DNA of 64,000 nt from Zobellia laminariae (GCF_009725995.1 NZ_RCNS01000002.1:1116001-1180000); one strand, 5' to 3'; shown: positions 19,083 through 28,356, counted from the first letter of the stretch. The notes: generated from the letters alone by a model not told the origin. Translations and numbers: made by a program.

Positions 19083-19230
19083 ATTCACTCTCTGTTGTTA
19101 AAGGTGAATGATGTTCATGAACCATTTTCCAGCCGTCTTTTGTGTTAACAAATAAGAGCGTTATTTGGTCATTAACAACCACTAGATCTTCTCCAAATTT
19201 AAGCTGATACAATTTATATAGAAAGCGTAT
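19083..19230 (-). pseudogene. Remnant of a DUF4440/SnoaL-like protein (C-terminal end)
   Basis: On the minus strand an open frame of about 48 residues ends at 19083. It reads FGEDLVVVNDQITLLFVNTK then DGWKMVHEHHSPLT, which is the characteristic last strands of DUF4440/SnoaL-like proteins. The frame is closed upstream by TGA at 19231-19233, and no start or N-terminal half is recognisable; a different frame just upstream keeps protein-like sequence (AIIDLDDLDVLLNTLSI), which suggests a frameshift. It lies next to a gene with two SnoaL-like domains, so it may be a decayed relative. Only the C-terminal similarity is firm. Confidence 0.6.
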
Positions 19231-19416
19231 TCAATAAAACATCCAAATCATCAAGATCAATGATTGCAGTCGCTCACAAAGTTATGCGAGCTTAACAACA
19301 TTCTATGAAGACTACCTATATTTCTGTATGTCTAGAGGGTAGTTAAACTGCACTTTCTACTTAGGTGTTCTTATGTTTTTAATTGAATTATCTATTTCAA
19401 GATTTACTATAAAAAC

Positions 19417-19449
19417 AAAAGGAACATCAACCACGTTGACATTCCTTTT
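19417..19449 (-). terminator. Rho-independent terminator after the ABM/SnoaL gene
   Basis: AAAAGGAA/TTCCTTTT outer stem with an inner TCAAC/GTTGA stem. On the minus strand the U tract continues into the distal arm. Confidence 0.7.
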
Positions 19450-19523
19450 AGTATTCTTATATTTTAATTCTTAGACTTACCTATTTAGGGGTAGCGCCAA
19501 AAGTATTAAAAGGTTGTTCAGTT

Positions 19524-20978
19524 CTAGAACTTTCCGTTGTCGTTTTTCCATTCTGACTTTGGAGGAATAGGCGCAATTACATCCCAATGTTCTACGATAA
19601 GTCCGTTTTCAATTCTAAACAAATCATAATAGGCTGTGTGCTCCCCTTTACCAAATTTACCTTCGCTCATTGTTAGCACAAAATTTCCTTGTCCTAGTAC
19701 TTTATGAAGCTTGGTATACTCCATTACCAATCCATTTTCGGCAAAATATTTCATTGCGTCTCCAAAACCAGCAAGACCATCTGCAACTGCAGGATTGTGC
19801 TGCACATAGGTTTCAGGATTAATATAACTGGCAACCTTGTCCATTTCATGGTTCAACAATACCTTTTCAATAAAGTCTTGTGCTATTTTTTTATTGGTTT
19901 CAGTCTTATCTAAATCAGTAAGTGCGGTAGCTCCATCAAATTGTGTTCTTCCACTTGGGTTAGGTTTTTGAACTTCTAATAGATTATCCCAATGTTCAAC
20001 AATCAATCCATCTTCAAATCTAAAAACATCAAAACCAGCTTTTGGCCCAAAAAAATCATATTCCGTATGGGTAAATACATAATCACCATCTTGAAAAGCA
20101 CGTACTACATTCGCTTTAAAACCTCCTTTAGGCGCATGTTGCATTACTTCTCCAAATCCTTTTAAACCATCTGCAACGCCTAAATTATGCTGAATGTATT
20201 TGTTTGGATTAATGTAAGAAAGCGGTGTTTGATTACCTGTATTAAAACTATTCAACAAAGCAACTACCTTATCTTTATTACTTAACTCAACGTTTTTTAA
20301 AGATGTTAACGCTTGGTAACGCATCATATCTATAGTGGATTGATCCATCATTCCCATGAAATCTTTAGCAATAGGGTTGTTCATGAAATCATTGATTACG
20401 GCATCGGAGTTTTCTTTTGTATCCCAGTACGCCACTACAACTTGCTCACCAGCTTCATTGGCTCCAGTAATACGCTGTAAAAAACCTTTTTGTTTATCAC
20501 TGAATCCTGTTCCAACTTTTTTATTCACTTTATCAAAGGCAGCTGCGTTAGTGCCTTCTTTGGTTTTAAAAGTCATTACCTCTGTAAACGTGCTCTTACT
20601 TGCTGTAAACTTATCGGTAATTGTAAAACGAGACATTTTCATGGTAGAACCTTCAATCATATTGGCATAGGTTGCAACAGAGGCATCTGCCATAAATTTA
20701 TCCATAGAGGCTTTGGCATCCGCAAGGGTTTTCCAATACACCACCACAACATATCTACCTTGCTCATCCACACCACTTTGACGTCTAATATACCCAGGCT
20801 GTTTGCTTGTAAAGGTTTCTTCTATTTGGGCATCTAGCGTATTGAATTCCAATTCGCTCGCCGTAGTTTTTAAATTAAAACTGGTTACTTCCAATACTGT
20901 TTCAACCTTTCTAGGGGCGGTATTGCCACTTGCAATTACCACAGTAAAAAAACTTAGTACTGCTAATTTAATATTCAT
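19524..20978 (-). CDS. Exported four-domain protein: two ABM-like and two SnoaL-like domains
   Basis: Protein of 484 residues with a weak Sec-type N-terminus (MNIKLAVLSFFTVVIASGNT). Residues about 28-120 and 128-220 are two copies of a dimeric alpha/beta-barrel (ABM-like) domain: QPGYIRRQSGVDEQGRYVVV and QKGFLQRITGANEAGEQVVV are clearly duplicated. Residues about 230-350 and 355-480 are two copies of a SnoaL-like domain: YIQHNLGVADGLKGFGE and YVQHNPAVADGLAGFGD, each ending GLIVEHWD. So the protein is a double internal duplication. SnoaL-like aldol-condensation proteins keep this QHN...DG pattern. It follows the MBL gene by 31 bases and lacks its own -7 box, so the two form an operon. Confidence 0.85.
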   Translation of the reverse strand: MNIKLAVLSFFTVVIASGNTAPRKVETVLEVTSFNLKTTASELEFNTLDAQIEETFTSKQPGYIRRQSGVDEQGRYVVVVYWKTLADAKASMDKFMADASVATYANMIEGSTMKMSRFTITDKFTASKSTFTEVMTFKTKEGTNAAAFDKVNKKVGTGFSDKQKGFLQRITGANEAGEQVVVAYWDTKENSDAVINDFMNNPIAKDFMGMMDQSTIDMMRYQALTSLKNVELSNKDKVVALLNSFNTGNQTPLSYINPNKYIQHNLGVADGLKGFGEVMQHAPKGGFKANVVRAFQDGDYVFTHTEYDFFGPKAGFDVFRFEDGLIVEHWDNLLEVQKPNPSGRTQFDGATALTDLDKTETNKKIAQDFIEKVLLNHEMDKVASYINPETYVQHNPAVADGLAGFGDAMKYFAENGLVMEYTKLHKVLGQGNFVLTMSEGKFGKGEHTAYYDLFRIENGLIVEHWDVIAPIPPKSEWKNDNGKF

Positions 20979-21033
20979 AATATGTGTTTTTAATATTGTT
21001 ATTTAGAATAATGCTTTAGGTTTTAAAATTGGA

Positions 21034-22002
21034 TTAAAACCAATCTGCTCCAGGGTCACCAGGAAAAAACGATTCAGGAAGTGAAAAGAAAAGTCCGCCG
21101 TCCTTATAGTTTGGATATAACAATTGAAGCTCATCTACTACCTCTTGTGCTGTAGTTGCAGTTTCACCATTTGTTAGCGTTTCCGTTCCTTTAATCAAAC
21201 CCTGTGCTTTTTGTAGGTATTCAATGTTTTCGTCAATTGCAGTGCCTACTTCTGTACGTGACCCGTTGTGCCCTACAAATAAATGGTCATAGTCAGAGAA
21301 GTTGGTTTTTAAAACATTTAGACCAGCTACCCAGTTATCTATTTCATCTTCACCGTCCTTTGGCGTATACTCTCTTAAATACAAGTGAGAAAGATTATAA
21401 ACAAGATCTCCAGAAAAAAGCGTTTTTAAAGATTCAATAGTAACATATCCGTTTTCACCGGTTTCTGCATTAGATACTTTATCAAAGGTAAAATCCAAAC
21501 CGGCTATAGATTCTGAACCACTTACGCCAATTACCTCATTAGCATATAGATTGGTAAAATCCTCCGTGTTGTTCAATTGCTCGGCAACAGTGCTTTCTGC
21601 ATAAAAAGGAAGTTCTGTAAAATTACCTGCACCACCATAATGATCACCGTGATTGTGGGTAATAATAACAGCCCCCGGTTTGTTAATGACATCTACGTAG
21701 GCCTTTATTTCATCTCCAAAATCAGGTGAAGGACCTAAGTCAATTAGAACAACATTTTCGGCTGTTTCTACAATGGTAACGGTATATGGCGCCGTACCAA
21801 AATCAATAGTGTGGTATCTTACCGTATTTTCTGTAATTACATTTACGGAACCAGAAGTTAAAAGGGTGCTTGCAGGTGCTGTACCAAAATCAACCACTTC
21901 TGTTTCTACTGGTGTAGAATCTTCATCATCGCTACAGGCTACGAATACCGCGGCTGTAAATAAGGCCAATGCCAAAACTTTAAATTTAGAATACTTCATC
22001 AT
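21034..22002 (-). CDS. MBL-fold metallo-hydrolase lipoprotein
   Basis: Metallo-beta-lactamase-fold hydrolase of 322 residues with a lipoprotein signal (ALALFTAAVFVAC, Cys23). Metal ligands are visible as H116-x-H118-x-D120-H121 (THNHGDHYGG), then Asp in FSGDLVYN and His in LFVGHNGS. The N-terminus carries a short repeat, VDFGTAPAS and IDFGTAPYT. The overall type resembles the arylsulfatase/quinoprotein-relay branch of MBL proteins, but no substrate can be assigned. It lies between the AraC regulator and the ABM/SnoaL gene on one strand. A -7 box sits 28 bases upstream of the ATG. Confidence 0.88.
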   Translation of the reverse strand: MMKYSKFKVLALALFTAAVFVACSDDEDSTPVETEVVDFGTAPASTLLTSGSVNVITENTVRYHTIDFGTAPYTVTIVETAENVVLIDLGPSPDFGDEIKAYVDVINKPGAVIITHNHGDHYGGAGNFTELPFYAESTVAEQLNNTEDFTNLYANEVIGVSGSESIAGLDFTFDKVSNAETGENGYVTIESLKTLFSGDLVYNLSHLYLREYTPKDGEDEIDNWVAGLNVLKTNFSDYDHLFVGHNGSRTEVGTAIDENIEYLQKAQGLIKGTETLTNGETATTAQEVVDELQLLYPNYKDGGLFFSLPESFFPGDPGADWF

Positions 22003-22029
22003 TTTATTTTTTTTTAATGTTCAACACTG

Positions 22030-22037
22030 CAAAATTA
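22030..22037 (-). promoter_or_regulatory. -7 box for the MBL-ABM/SnoaL operon
   Basis: On the minus strand this reads TAATTTTG, matching TAnnTTTG, in the 103-base gap between the AraC gene and the MBL gene. This suggests the operon has its own start and is the likely AraC target. Confidence 0.55.
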
Positions 22038-22105
22038 TCGTGAGAGCGCAGTATTTAGATTATCAAAATGATGCAAAGAATAATAAAAGTGTAACCGTTT
22101 TATAA

Positions 22106-22978
22106 TTACTCCCTAAACTTAAGAGGTGTAGTTTGGGTGTTTTTTTTGAAGAATTTGGTCATATTAGCAGGTTCGTCAAAACCTGTTTTGTAACTAATTT
22201 CCTTTACGGATAACGAAGTAGTCACCAAATAGCGTTTAATTTCTACTACCACAAAATCATCTATAAAAGCTTTTACCGTCTTACCAGTAGTACTTTTAAC
22301 AATGTCATTCAACAGTTTGTACGAGATAAGTAATTCAGCCGAATAATCTCTAGAACTTCTGGTTTTTATATAGTTAGCAGCAAGACTATTTCTGAATTCA
22401 TTAAAAATTTCTAACCACTTTGTTTTAACACCACTAATGGCGTGTTGTTGTTTTACCCGTTCTGCCTTCAATAGAATGATATCTATATACGCACGAAGTA
22501 TATCTGCTTTTGCAAAGTTACTAGGCAGGGTATATTCAAAATACAGCTTTTTAACTATGTCTATGAATTCATCCTTACCCATTTCCTCTTCGTGAATTAC
22601 GGGATTCTCTAAATGGTAATTGTATAACCTATTTAGATTGTGGTTTTGAGACATGAAGTAGTTTTGTTCTAAAAACTGACTATTCAAAATAATACAATAC
22701 CCTTTTACATTCTTGAAGTTTTCCGTAAAGTGCTGTACTTGATTTTTGGCAACGAATAAAACACTTCCTTTTTTTAGTTCATAGAATTTAAAATCTACAT
22801 AATGGGAATAGAAATTTTCAGTTACGACCAGGATAAAGTAAAACTGAATTTTATGCACTTCAAACGGATTGTGCTCCGTGGTCTTGGTTAACTTTACAAA
22901 AGTTTCCGCAATGGTCATCACTTCAATATCCGATTCACTATCAGCCTTATAGTCTATTTTAGGTAATGCTACGGTCAT
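22106..22978 (-). CDS. AraC-family transcriptional regulator
   Basis: Regulator of 290 residues. The N-terminal half is the cupin-like sensing domain (KGSVLFVAKNQVQHF), the C-terminal 100 residues hold the two helix-turn-helix units, ending SVKEISYKTGFDEPANMTKF and FFKKNTQTTPLKFRE. It is upstream of and on the same strand as the MBL and ABM/SnoaL genes, so it probably controls them. A second AraC regulator at 62668-63531 heads a cluster that also has SnoaL and ABM genes. Confidence 0.92.
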   Translation of the reverse strand: MTVALPKIDYKADSESDIEVMTIAETFVKLTKTTEHNPFEVHKIQFYFILVVTENFYSHYVDFKFYELKKGSVLFVAKNQVQHFTENFKNVKGYCIILNSQFLEQNYFMSQNHNLNRLYNYHLENPVIHEEEMGKDEFIDIVKKLYFEYTLPSNFAKADILRAYIDIILLKAERVKQQHAISGVKTKWLEIFNEFRNSLAANYIKTRSSRDYSAELLISYKLLNDIVKSTTGKTVKAFIDDFVVVEIKRYLVTTSLSVKEISYKTGFDEPANMTKFFKKNTQTTPLKFRE

Positions 22979-23097
22979 CTAGTAAATGTAAAAAAATATA
23001 AGGCATGCGCCGAAAAAAGACATAGTTAAAAAAGTGTTCCCGCGAATAAGCAACAAGCGCCTCGTGAAACTACCGTAAGTAACTATAAGTAAAAACT

Positions 23098-23139
23098 AAA
23101 GCCATAGAAACCCTAATTAAAGGTAATTCTATGGCTTTT
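23098..23139 (-). terminator. Terminator after the DUF2130 gene
   Basis: Hairpin GCCATAGAA / TTCTATGGC with flanking A and T runs, 25 bases past the stop of the DUF2130 gene. The flanks make it potentially bidirectional. Confidence 0.7.
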
Positions 23140-23163
23140 TTAATTACTTAATTCCGGATGTTT

Positions 23164-24429
23164 TTAAAACAACTCATCTTCATCATCTCCCTCTGGTAAT
23201 TCCAAAGCTTTAACGGATTGTATAGCGTTTCCTGCAATCCCCTTTATGGAACCATACATATCAATTGTATTGGTTACCACCTTTTCAATTTGTTTTTCAC
23301 GTTGCTTCCAGATGCGCTGCATGGAGCGTTTCTCACTTTCTAAATCAGACTTCATCTGTGTAAAGCCCTCCACTATAGCTTCTACTTGCATCCTAAAAGT
23401 GTTACCCGTTAGAAATGTGTAAAGCATGTCCATTTTGTCTCCCTTATTTTCCTGGGAACTAATGGCTGTATCTAGTTTTACAATGGTTTCTCTCAATACG
23501 GAACAAAGCCCTTTAAACTCTTCGTAATTGCAAATCCATATGCCATCTCTTAGCCCCATTCTGTCCATGCCAGATGGCATAACCTCAGTAACCAAAACAC
23601 CAATAGTTGCACCTCTATCTCTAATGTCTGCTTTGAACTTCTCAATCCAAGTAGGCTGAAAATCTTTGGTACGTTTACTTTCGTAATAAATGGACCCGCA
23701 ATTTTGGGCCGCACGGGTATTTACAATCTGGATACAATCTCCACCTCTAGCACCTTTCTTAATTTCTTCAATTGAATCTAGTGGAAATTGAGTCGCCAAC
23801 CATTCTTCAATAGCCAGTTCTTGAACTTCGCCTTGCAATTGCATAGAACCCTGCTCCTGCTTACGTTTCATTTCTTCGGTAAGCTTCTTTTGGTCTTCTA
23901 ATTGCTTTTGCATTTCTTTAAAACGCAATTCATTTTTGTCCTCTTCAGACTTCTTGATTTTCTCCTTTTCTGCAATAAGAATCTCATTTAGTTTCTTTTG
24001 AGATTCAGCTTCAGCAATTTCTTTAAGCTCAGATTTTTCGCGTTTTAGTTTTTCAATTTCAGCCTTGGTTCTATTAAGCTCTTTTATTTGCTCAGACTTC
24101 TCATTCAGTTCTTTTTGTAAAGCATCAAACTGTTCAGATTGTTCTTCTTTTAATTTGAGTTTAAGCTTGGACTCTATTTCTTTCTTGCCTTCTTTTAACT
24201 GATTTTCCAAACGTTCTTGAAAAAGCTCATTCTCTTGCTTTTTCTTTTCTAGAAACTCTGCTTTTTCACGTTTAAGTTTCTCTTGCTCAAATTCATAACG
24301 CTTCTTTTCTACTGCTATTTGAGACTGATATTTTTGTTTGATTTCTTCTTCAAGTTGATGCGCCAAAATATCTTGTACATCAATTGATGTACCACAGTTA
24401 GGGCATTTTATTTGAGTATCTTCTTTCAT
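23164..24429 (-). CDS. DUF2130 protein with zinc ribbon, coiled coil and nuclease-like core
   Basis: Cytoplasmic protein of 421 residues. The N-terminus has a short CPNC motif (IKCPNCGTSIDVQD), then a long charged coiled coil (residues about 25-200). The DUF2130 domain follows (about 205-400). In it GARGGDCIQIV is followed by YYESKRTKDFQPTWIEKFKA, giving the D...ExK spacing of PD-(D/E)XK nucleases. I do not know of a tested activity. It has its own terminator. The family call is firm; nuclease function is inference. Confidence 0.9.
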   Translation of the reverse strand: MKEDTQIKCPNCGTSIDVQDILAHQLEEEIKQKYQSQIAVEKKRYEFEQEKLKREKAEFLEKKKQENELFQERLENQLKEGKKEIESKLKLKLKEEQSEQFDALQKELNEKSEQIKELNRTKAEIEKLKREKSELKEIAEAESQKKLNEILIAEKEKIKKSEEDKNELRFKEMQKQLEDQKKLTEEMKRKQEQGSMQLQGEVQELAIEEWLATQFPLDSIEEIKKGARGGDCIQIVNTRAAQNCGSIYYESKRTKDFQPTWIEKFKADIRDRGATIGVLVTEVMPSGMDRMGLRDGIWICNYEEFKGLCSVLRETIVKLDTAISSQENKGDKMDMLYTFLTGNTFRMQVEAIVEGFTQMKSDLESEKRSMQRIWKQREKQIEKVVTNTIDMYGSIKGIAGNAIQSVKALELPEGDDEDELF

Positions 24430-24586
24430 AATTTTCTTTTTAATTCCTGTACATCTTCACAGGAACTTGTCTCTAATAAAATTTCAATAATACTAATGAG
24501 TAAAGCTCGGAATTAATCAGCATTTGCTTCAAAATTAATTCATCAGTATTTGGGCTTTCAATCCCTTTATTTTACAAAATACACTA

Positions 24587-25801
24587 CTATTCTCCAATTT
24601 CCCACTCTCCCCATCTATCCATTCCATCTTGATACCATCTATCACCTGAAATAAATAACAAATCATTATTTCTTTCCACTTCAAATTCTACAGGTTGGTT
24701 ATAGATTTTTCCGGATTTCCAAGCATCAAAACATTGCAGGAGCAAGTCCACTTGTTCGTCTTTGGTCAAATCCATATCTAACGCATACAGTTCTTTTATG
24801 AGCGGTACGGCTTCCGTAGACAGCTTATCATCAAAATGAATAAGTGGCGATAGCCGTATGATGCTTTCGTTCAAATCTTTGCCCGTTGTGGCCTTAAAGA
24901 AGATCATGGCCATATAATTGGCGGTATCCGGCGGTTGGTATAAAATGGTCTTGGCTTGGTTAAAAACCGTTTCCATAAAGAAGCTTACCTGAGGTTTGAA
25001 TTTATGAAAAGCCCATTTCTTTCTACGGTGTTGCTGGGTGTCTAGCTTCCAATTCCAAAACGTCTCTTTACTATCCGAAGACATTAACGAGTTACTGGTG
25101 CCAAGGGAAACAATTTGTATGTCCTTTAGGTCTACTTTTAATTTATAGGCCTCAATAATACCTGCTAGAATGGGGTTGTTGAAACCACCAAGGGCGCCAT
25201 CCCAAAGTTCAAAAAACACACCACTCTCTTGTGCTTTAAACCGAGCGGGGAAATCGAAATACTGCACGGGAGCATTGGAAGAACCATTAATGGCCTGCGT
25301 AAGCCGCACGGAATCATAGCGCGATGGTGTTAACGCATAGGATTTAAAAAACTTGGCGCGGTTGTTTAACGCATCATAGGTGCAGACCACAATTTTAAGG
25401 GACGCTTTACCAATGATTTTAGGCAATTCTGACATCTGCACCTTATCTACTTCTGGAAACAGATATTCAAAAGCTTCCATTTTCTTTGTAGCACTATATT
25501 TTGGTCCAAACCCAATACCAACAAACCGCAAATAATCTACCGGAAAAAAGCGGTCCCAAAAGGCATTCTTATGAAAAATGCGTTCTCGGTTTTCTTTATC
25601 CTTGAATAATGATATTGCTTTATCAATAGAATAATTTTCAGCAAGGGCAGCTAAAACAATACTTCCACCAGAATTTGCAATTACTAAGTCAAACTTGCGA
25701 AGTACCTCATGACCATTGATATTTCCATATCTGTCCTTTAGTGTCAGTAATTGGATAATTGCCCAACTTCCGCCGCCGTCTAACGATAAAATTTTATACA
25801 T
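24587..25801 (-). CDS. Patatin-like phospholipase-family protein
   Basis: Protein of 404 residues. It starts with the patatin oxyanion-type motif (YKILSLDGGGSWAIIQL), though the usual DGGGxRG has Trp-Ala where Arg-Gly stands. The nucleophile elbow is ANSGGS in place of GxSxG, and the catalytic Asp is in WDGALGGFNNP. Ser and Asp of the dyad are therefore present but both surrounding motifs are altered. No signal peptide. The C-terminal 100 residues (…SGDRWYQDGMDRWGEWEI) are not typical of short patatins. Substrate unknown; it could be a lipid acyl hydrolase acting at the inner membrane. Confidence 0.82.
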   Translation of the reverse strand: MYKILSLDGGGSWAIIQLLTLKDRYGNINGHEVLRKFDLVIANSGGSIVLAALAENYSIDKAISLFKDKENRERIFHKNAFWDRFFPVDYLRFVGIGFGPKYSATKKMEAFEYLFPEVDKVQMSELPKIIGKASLKIVVCTYDALNNRAKFFKSYALTPSRYDSVRLTQAINGSSNAPVQYFDFPARFKAQESGVFFELWDGALGGFNNPILAGIIEAYKLKVDLKDIQIVSLGTSNSLMSSDSKETFWNWKLDTQQHRRKKWAFHKFKPQVSFFMETVFNQAKTILYQPPDTANYMAMIFFKATTGKDLNESIIRLSPLIHFDDKLSTEAVPLIKELYALDMDLTKDEQVDLLLQCFDAWKSGKIYNQPVEFEVERNNDLLFISGDRWYQDGMDRWGEWEIGE

Positions 25802-26075
25802 TTTGGTCTACATGTAGTATTGAATAGCGAGCAGCTGATATTCAATATTTTAATATTAGAAATACAGGAAATACTGCTTTGAAGTGAATAAATATATTAA
25901 AATTTAGCAAGTTATCAGTTACAGATATGTGTAATAAAAATCAAAAACTATACACTATACTAAAGCACCTGACTTGCATCTCCTTACCCCAAATACATAT
26001 AAACCAATTTTATGGTAACATCCTTGTAATTCCATAGCTCCCAAACCCTAAAAAACTAATATCTTCGCGCGCTAT

Positions 26076-26975
26076 ATGTGGATGTATCTTGGTCTTTTGG
26101 CCGCTTTATTTTTAGGATTACACAACCTGTGTAAAAAACATGCCGTACAGGGCAACGAGGTTTTTCCGGTGCTTTTGGGTACGGTTTCTTCAGGTTTCTT
26201 ATTGTTGCTTCCTTTTTATATGGGTTCTTTTTGGTTTCCTGAGTTTATGCAGGAAATTCAATTTTACATCACAGACATCCCCTATAAAACTCATGGCTTT
26301 ATTTTTATAAAGTCCGCTATCATGGCCGCTTCATGGCTATTGGCATATCAGGCGTTAAAACATTTGCCTATTACTATTGTTACGCCAATACGGTCCGCAG
26401 GTCCGTTTTTTACCTTTATTGGTGCGATTACTATTTACCAAGAAGAGCCCAACTTGTACCAATGGATTGGTTTCTTTCTAATTATATTTTCGGTATTACT
26501 GTATTCTAGAATCGGCAAGAAAGAAGGCATTCATTTTAAAAGGAACAAATGGATATTCGCTATTATTGGAGCTACTTTTTTAGGGGCTTCCAGCGGATTG
26601 TACGATAAGTTTCTCATCCAGAGTTTAACCTTGAATCCGCAAACGCTGCAATTTTGGTTTAGCTTTTATACCATTCTTATTCTATTGGTTGTTCTGAGTA
26701 TTACTTGGTTCCCGAATGCGGAGAAGCGTAAAGCCTTTAAATGGCGTTGGTCCATTCCCCTTGTAGGTATTCTATTGGTCATAGCAGATTATTTCTACTT
26801 TAGGGCGCTACAGGACCCAGAAGCTTTAATTATGTTACTATCGGCCATTAAACGCAGTCAGATACTTATTGCAGTAGTTGTTGGTGGGCTGGTATTCAAA
26901 GAACAGAACAAACGCAAGAAATTAGTACCGTTAGCTGGTATCATGGCAGGTGTTTTCTTGATTTTGTATTCGTAG
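26076..26975 (+). CDS. EamA/DMT-family transporter
   Basis: Integral membrane protein of 299 residues with ten predicted helices in two EamA repeats; the GPFFTFIGAITIYQEEPN segment at the end of repeat one and the equivalent LIMLLSAIKRSQILIAVVVG in repeat two are typical. It would export or import a small metabolite. Upstream, TATCTTCG at 26060-26067 is one base from TAnnTTTG and would give a nearly leaderless transcript. A bidirectional terminator follows at 27081-27103. Confidence 0.9.
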   Translation: MWMYLGLLAALFLGLHNLCKKHAVQGNEVFPVLLGTVSSGFLLLLPFYMGSFWFPEFMQEIQFYITDIPYKTHGFIFIKSAIMAASWLLAYQALKHLPITIVTPIRSAGPFFTFIGAITIYQEEPNLYQWIGFFLIIFSVLLYSRIGKKEGIHFKRNKWIFAIIGATFLGASSGLYDKFLIQSLTLNPQTLQFWFSFYTILILLVVLSITWFPNAEKRKAFKWRWSIPLVGILLVIADYFYFRALQDPEALIMLLSAIKRSQILIAVVVGGLVFKEQNKRKKLVPLAGIMAGVFLILYS

Positions 26976-27080
26976 GGAGTGAGGTTTCTGTTTATTACAT
27001 ACTGAATAGGGAAATAAGACTATTATAATGAATAAATAGTATATAAAAATTGATGTAATTTTAAAACTTAAACAAAAAAA

Positions 27081-27103
27081 AAACCGCCCAGAAGGCGGTT
27101 TTT
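27081..27103. terminator. Bidirectional terminator between convergent genes
   Basis: AAACCGCC-N5-GGCGGTTTTT hairpin with an A run before and a T run after. It serves the DMT gene on the plus strand and the SDR gene on the minus strand. Confidence 0.88.
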
Positions 27104-27130
27104 AGTCTCTATAAAACAGGTTGTAATAAC

Positions 27131-27970
27131 TTAATCGAAATCACAATCTTTACCTAAGCTTTCAAACTTAGCTAACTCTTCAATTAATCCGTTGTTTACT
27201 TTTCCGAAAACTTCGTAAGCAATTTTACCTAAAGGTAAATGTACTGGAGCTTCTTCTAGCTGTGCTAGTTTGTAAATAGCATCTGCTGCTTTTTCTGGGT
27301 TACCAGGTTGGTTTCCGCTTAATCCTTGCAAACCTCTAATACGTTCACCTACCGTACTTTCGTAATCTTCTATTTTAGTATTGTCGTAAGCTGCTGAACT
27401 TCCTGCCCACTCTGTTCTGAATGGTCCAGGCTCTACATTCGTTACTTTAATGTTTAGCGGCTTTAATTCTGCTGCCAAAGCTTCACCAATACCTTCTAAT
27501 GCAAATTTAGAACCGTTGTAGATTCCTAAACCTTGAGAACCTATACGTCCTGCAATAGAAGTTATGTTTATGATATGACCAGAACGTTGCTTACGCATAT
27601 GTGGCAATATCTCTCTTATTGTAGTTAAAACGCCAAAAACGTTTACTTCAAACTGTCTTCTAACTTCTTCATCAGAAATCTCTTCAATACTTCCCATAAT
27701 ACCATAACCGGCATTATTAACAACTACATCTATCTTTCCGAACTTATCATAAATAGTTTTAATACCATCAATGATCATTTGTGTAGAAGCAACATCTATA
27801 AGTACACCAAAAGAATTCCCTGGGTTTTCATTGTTGAACGCCTCTACTTGGGCTTGTTTTCTAAAAGTCCCTACCACAATTTGACCTTGTGATAATACCT
27901 CTTTAGCTAACTGTTTACCTAAACCTGATGATACACCAGTAATAAACCATACTTTTTTTTCTGTACTCAT
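27131..27970 (-). CDS. Short-chain dehydrogenase/reductase (classical SDR)
   Basis: NAD(P)-dependent oxidoreductase of 279 residues. The Rossmann motif is TGVSSGLG, the structural motif NNAG, and the catalytic set is the Ser in INITSIAGRIG and YNGSK (Tyr-x-x-x-Lys). The GTFRK segment after the second strand favours NADP. All catalytic residues are present. It stands alone, divergent from the deacetylase gene. Substrate not assignable. Confidence 0.92.
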   Translation of the reverse strand: MSTEKKVWFITGVSSGLGKQLAKEVLSQGQIVVGTFRKQAQVEAFNNENPGNSFGVLIDVASTQMIIDGIKTIYDKFGKIDVVVNNAGYGIMGSIEEISDEEVRRQFEVNVFGVLTTIREILPHMRKQRSGHIINITSIAGRIGSQGLGIYNGSKFALEGIGEALAAELKPLNIKVTNVEPGPFRTEWAGSSAAYDNTKIEDYESTVGERIRGLQGLSGNQPGNPEKAADAIYKLAQLEEAPVHLPLGKIAYEVFGKVNNGLIEELAKFESLGKDCDFD

Positions 27971-28356
27971 TTTTATTTTATTGAAATCGTGTAAAAGGAC
28001 TTAACTATTTTTTTGCTAAATTACTAAAAGATTTGCTGGTATTATAGTCCTTTGGGGATGTTAAGTCTATTTATAAAAATAGCTTCGACTTAATTAGTGG
28101 TTTTCTAAAATTGAAACTGTACCTAACCCCCGTGTATAGTAAATGGGGGCAGTTGTATTTAATCCAAAGATAATTGTTTACTAACAAAATGTTCAAGTCT
28201 TGCTATTTATTAGGGAAAGAGAGAAATTATAAAGATTTGCCTTTTGACTTTCACTAAAAATAATAGCTTTTCTTCCTACTATTTAGGATAGCTAGAACGT
28301 TGCTACACATTTAGGTCAAAAATTTATTTAAGCTTCTAAATAATAGAACTGTAATT
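27971..28356. other. Non-coding divergent region with a G/C-run inverted repeat
   Basis: 386 bases between divergent genes. No gene is evident. It contains an inverted repeat at 28115-28154: AACTG and CCCCC on one side, GGGGG and CAGTT on the other, with a 7-base bulge and a 13-base loop. The five-base C and G runs are unusual in this AT-rich spacer. Confidence 0.45.

Larger units (their letters stand above)
18902..19523. other. Gene-poor 622-base interval
   Basis: Contains the terminator of the deiodinase-like gene, a decayed DUF4440-like reading frame on the minus strand (19083-19230) and the terminator of the 19524-20978 gene. The rest shows no gene. Confidence 0.7.
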
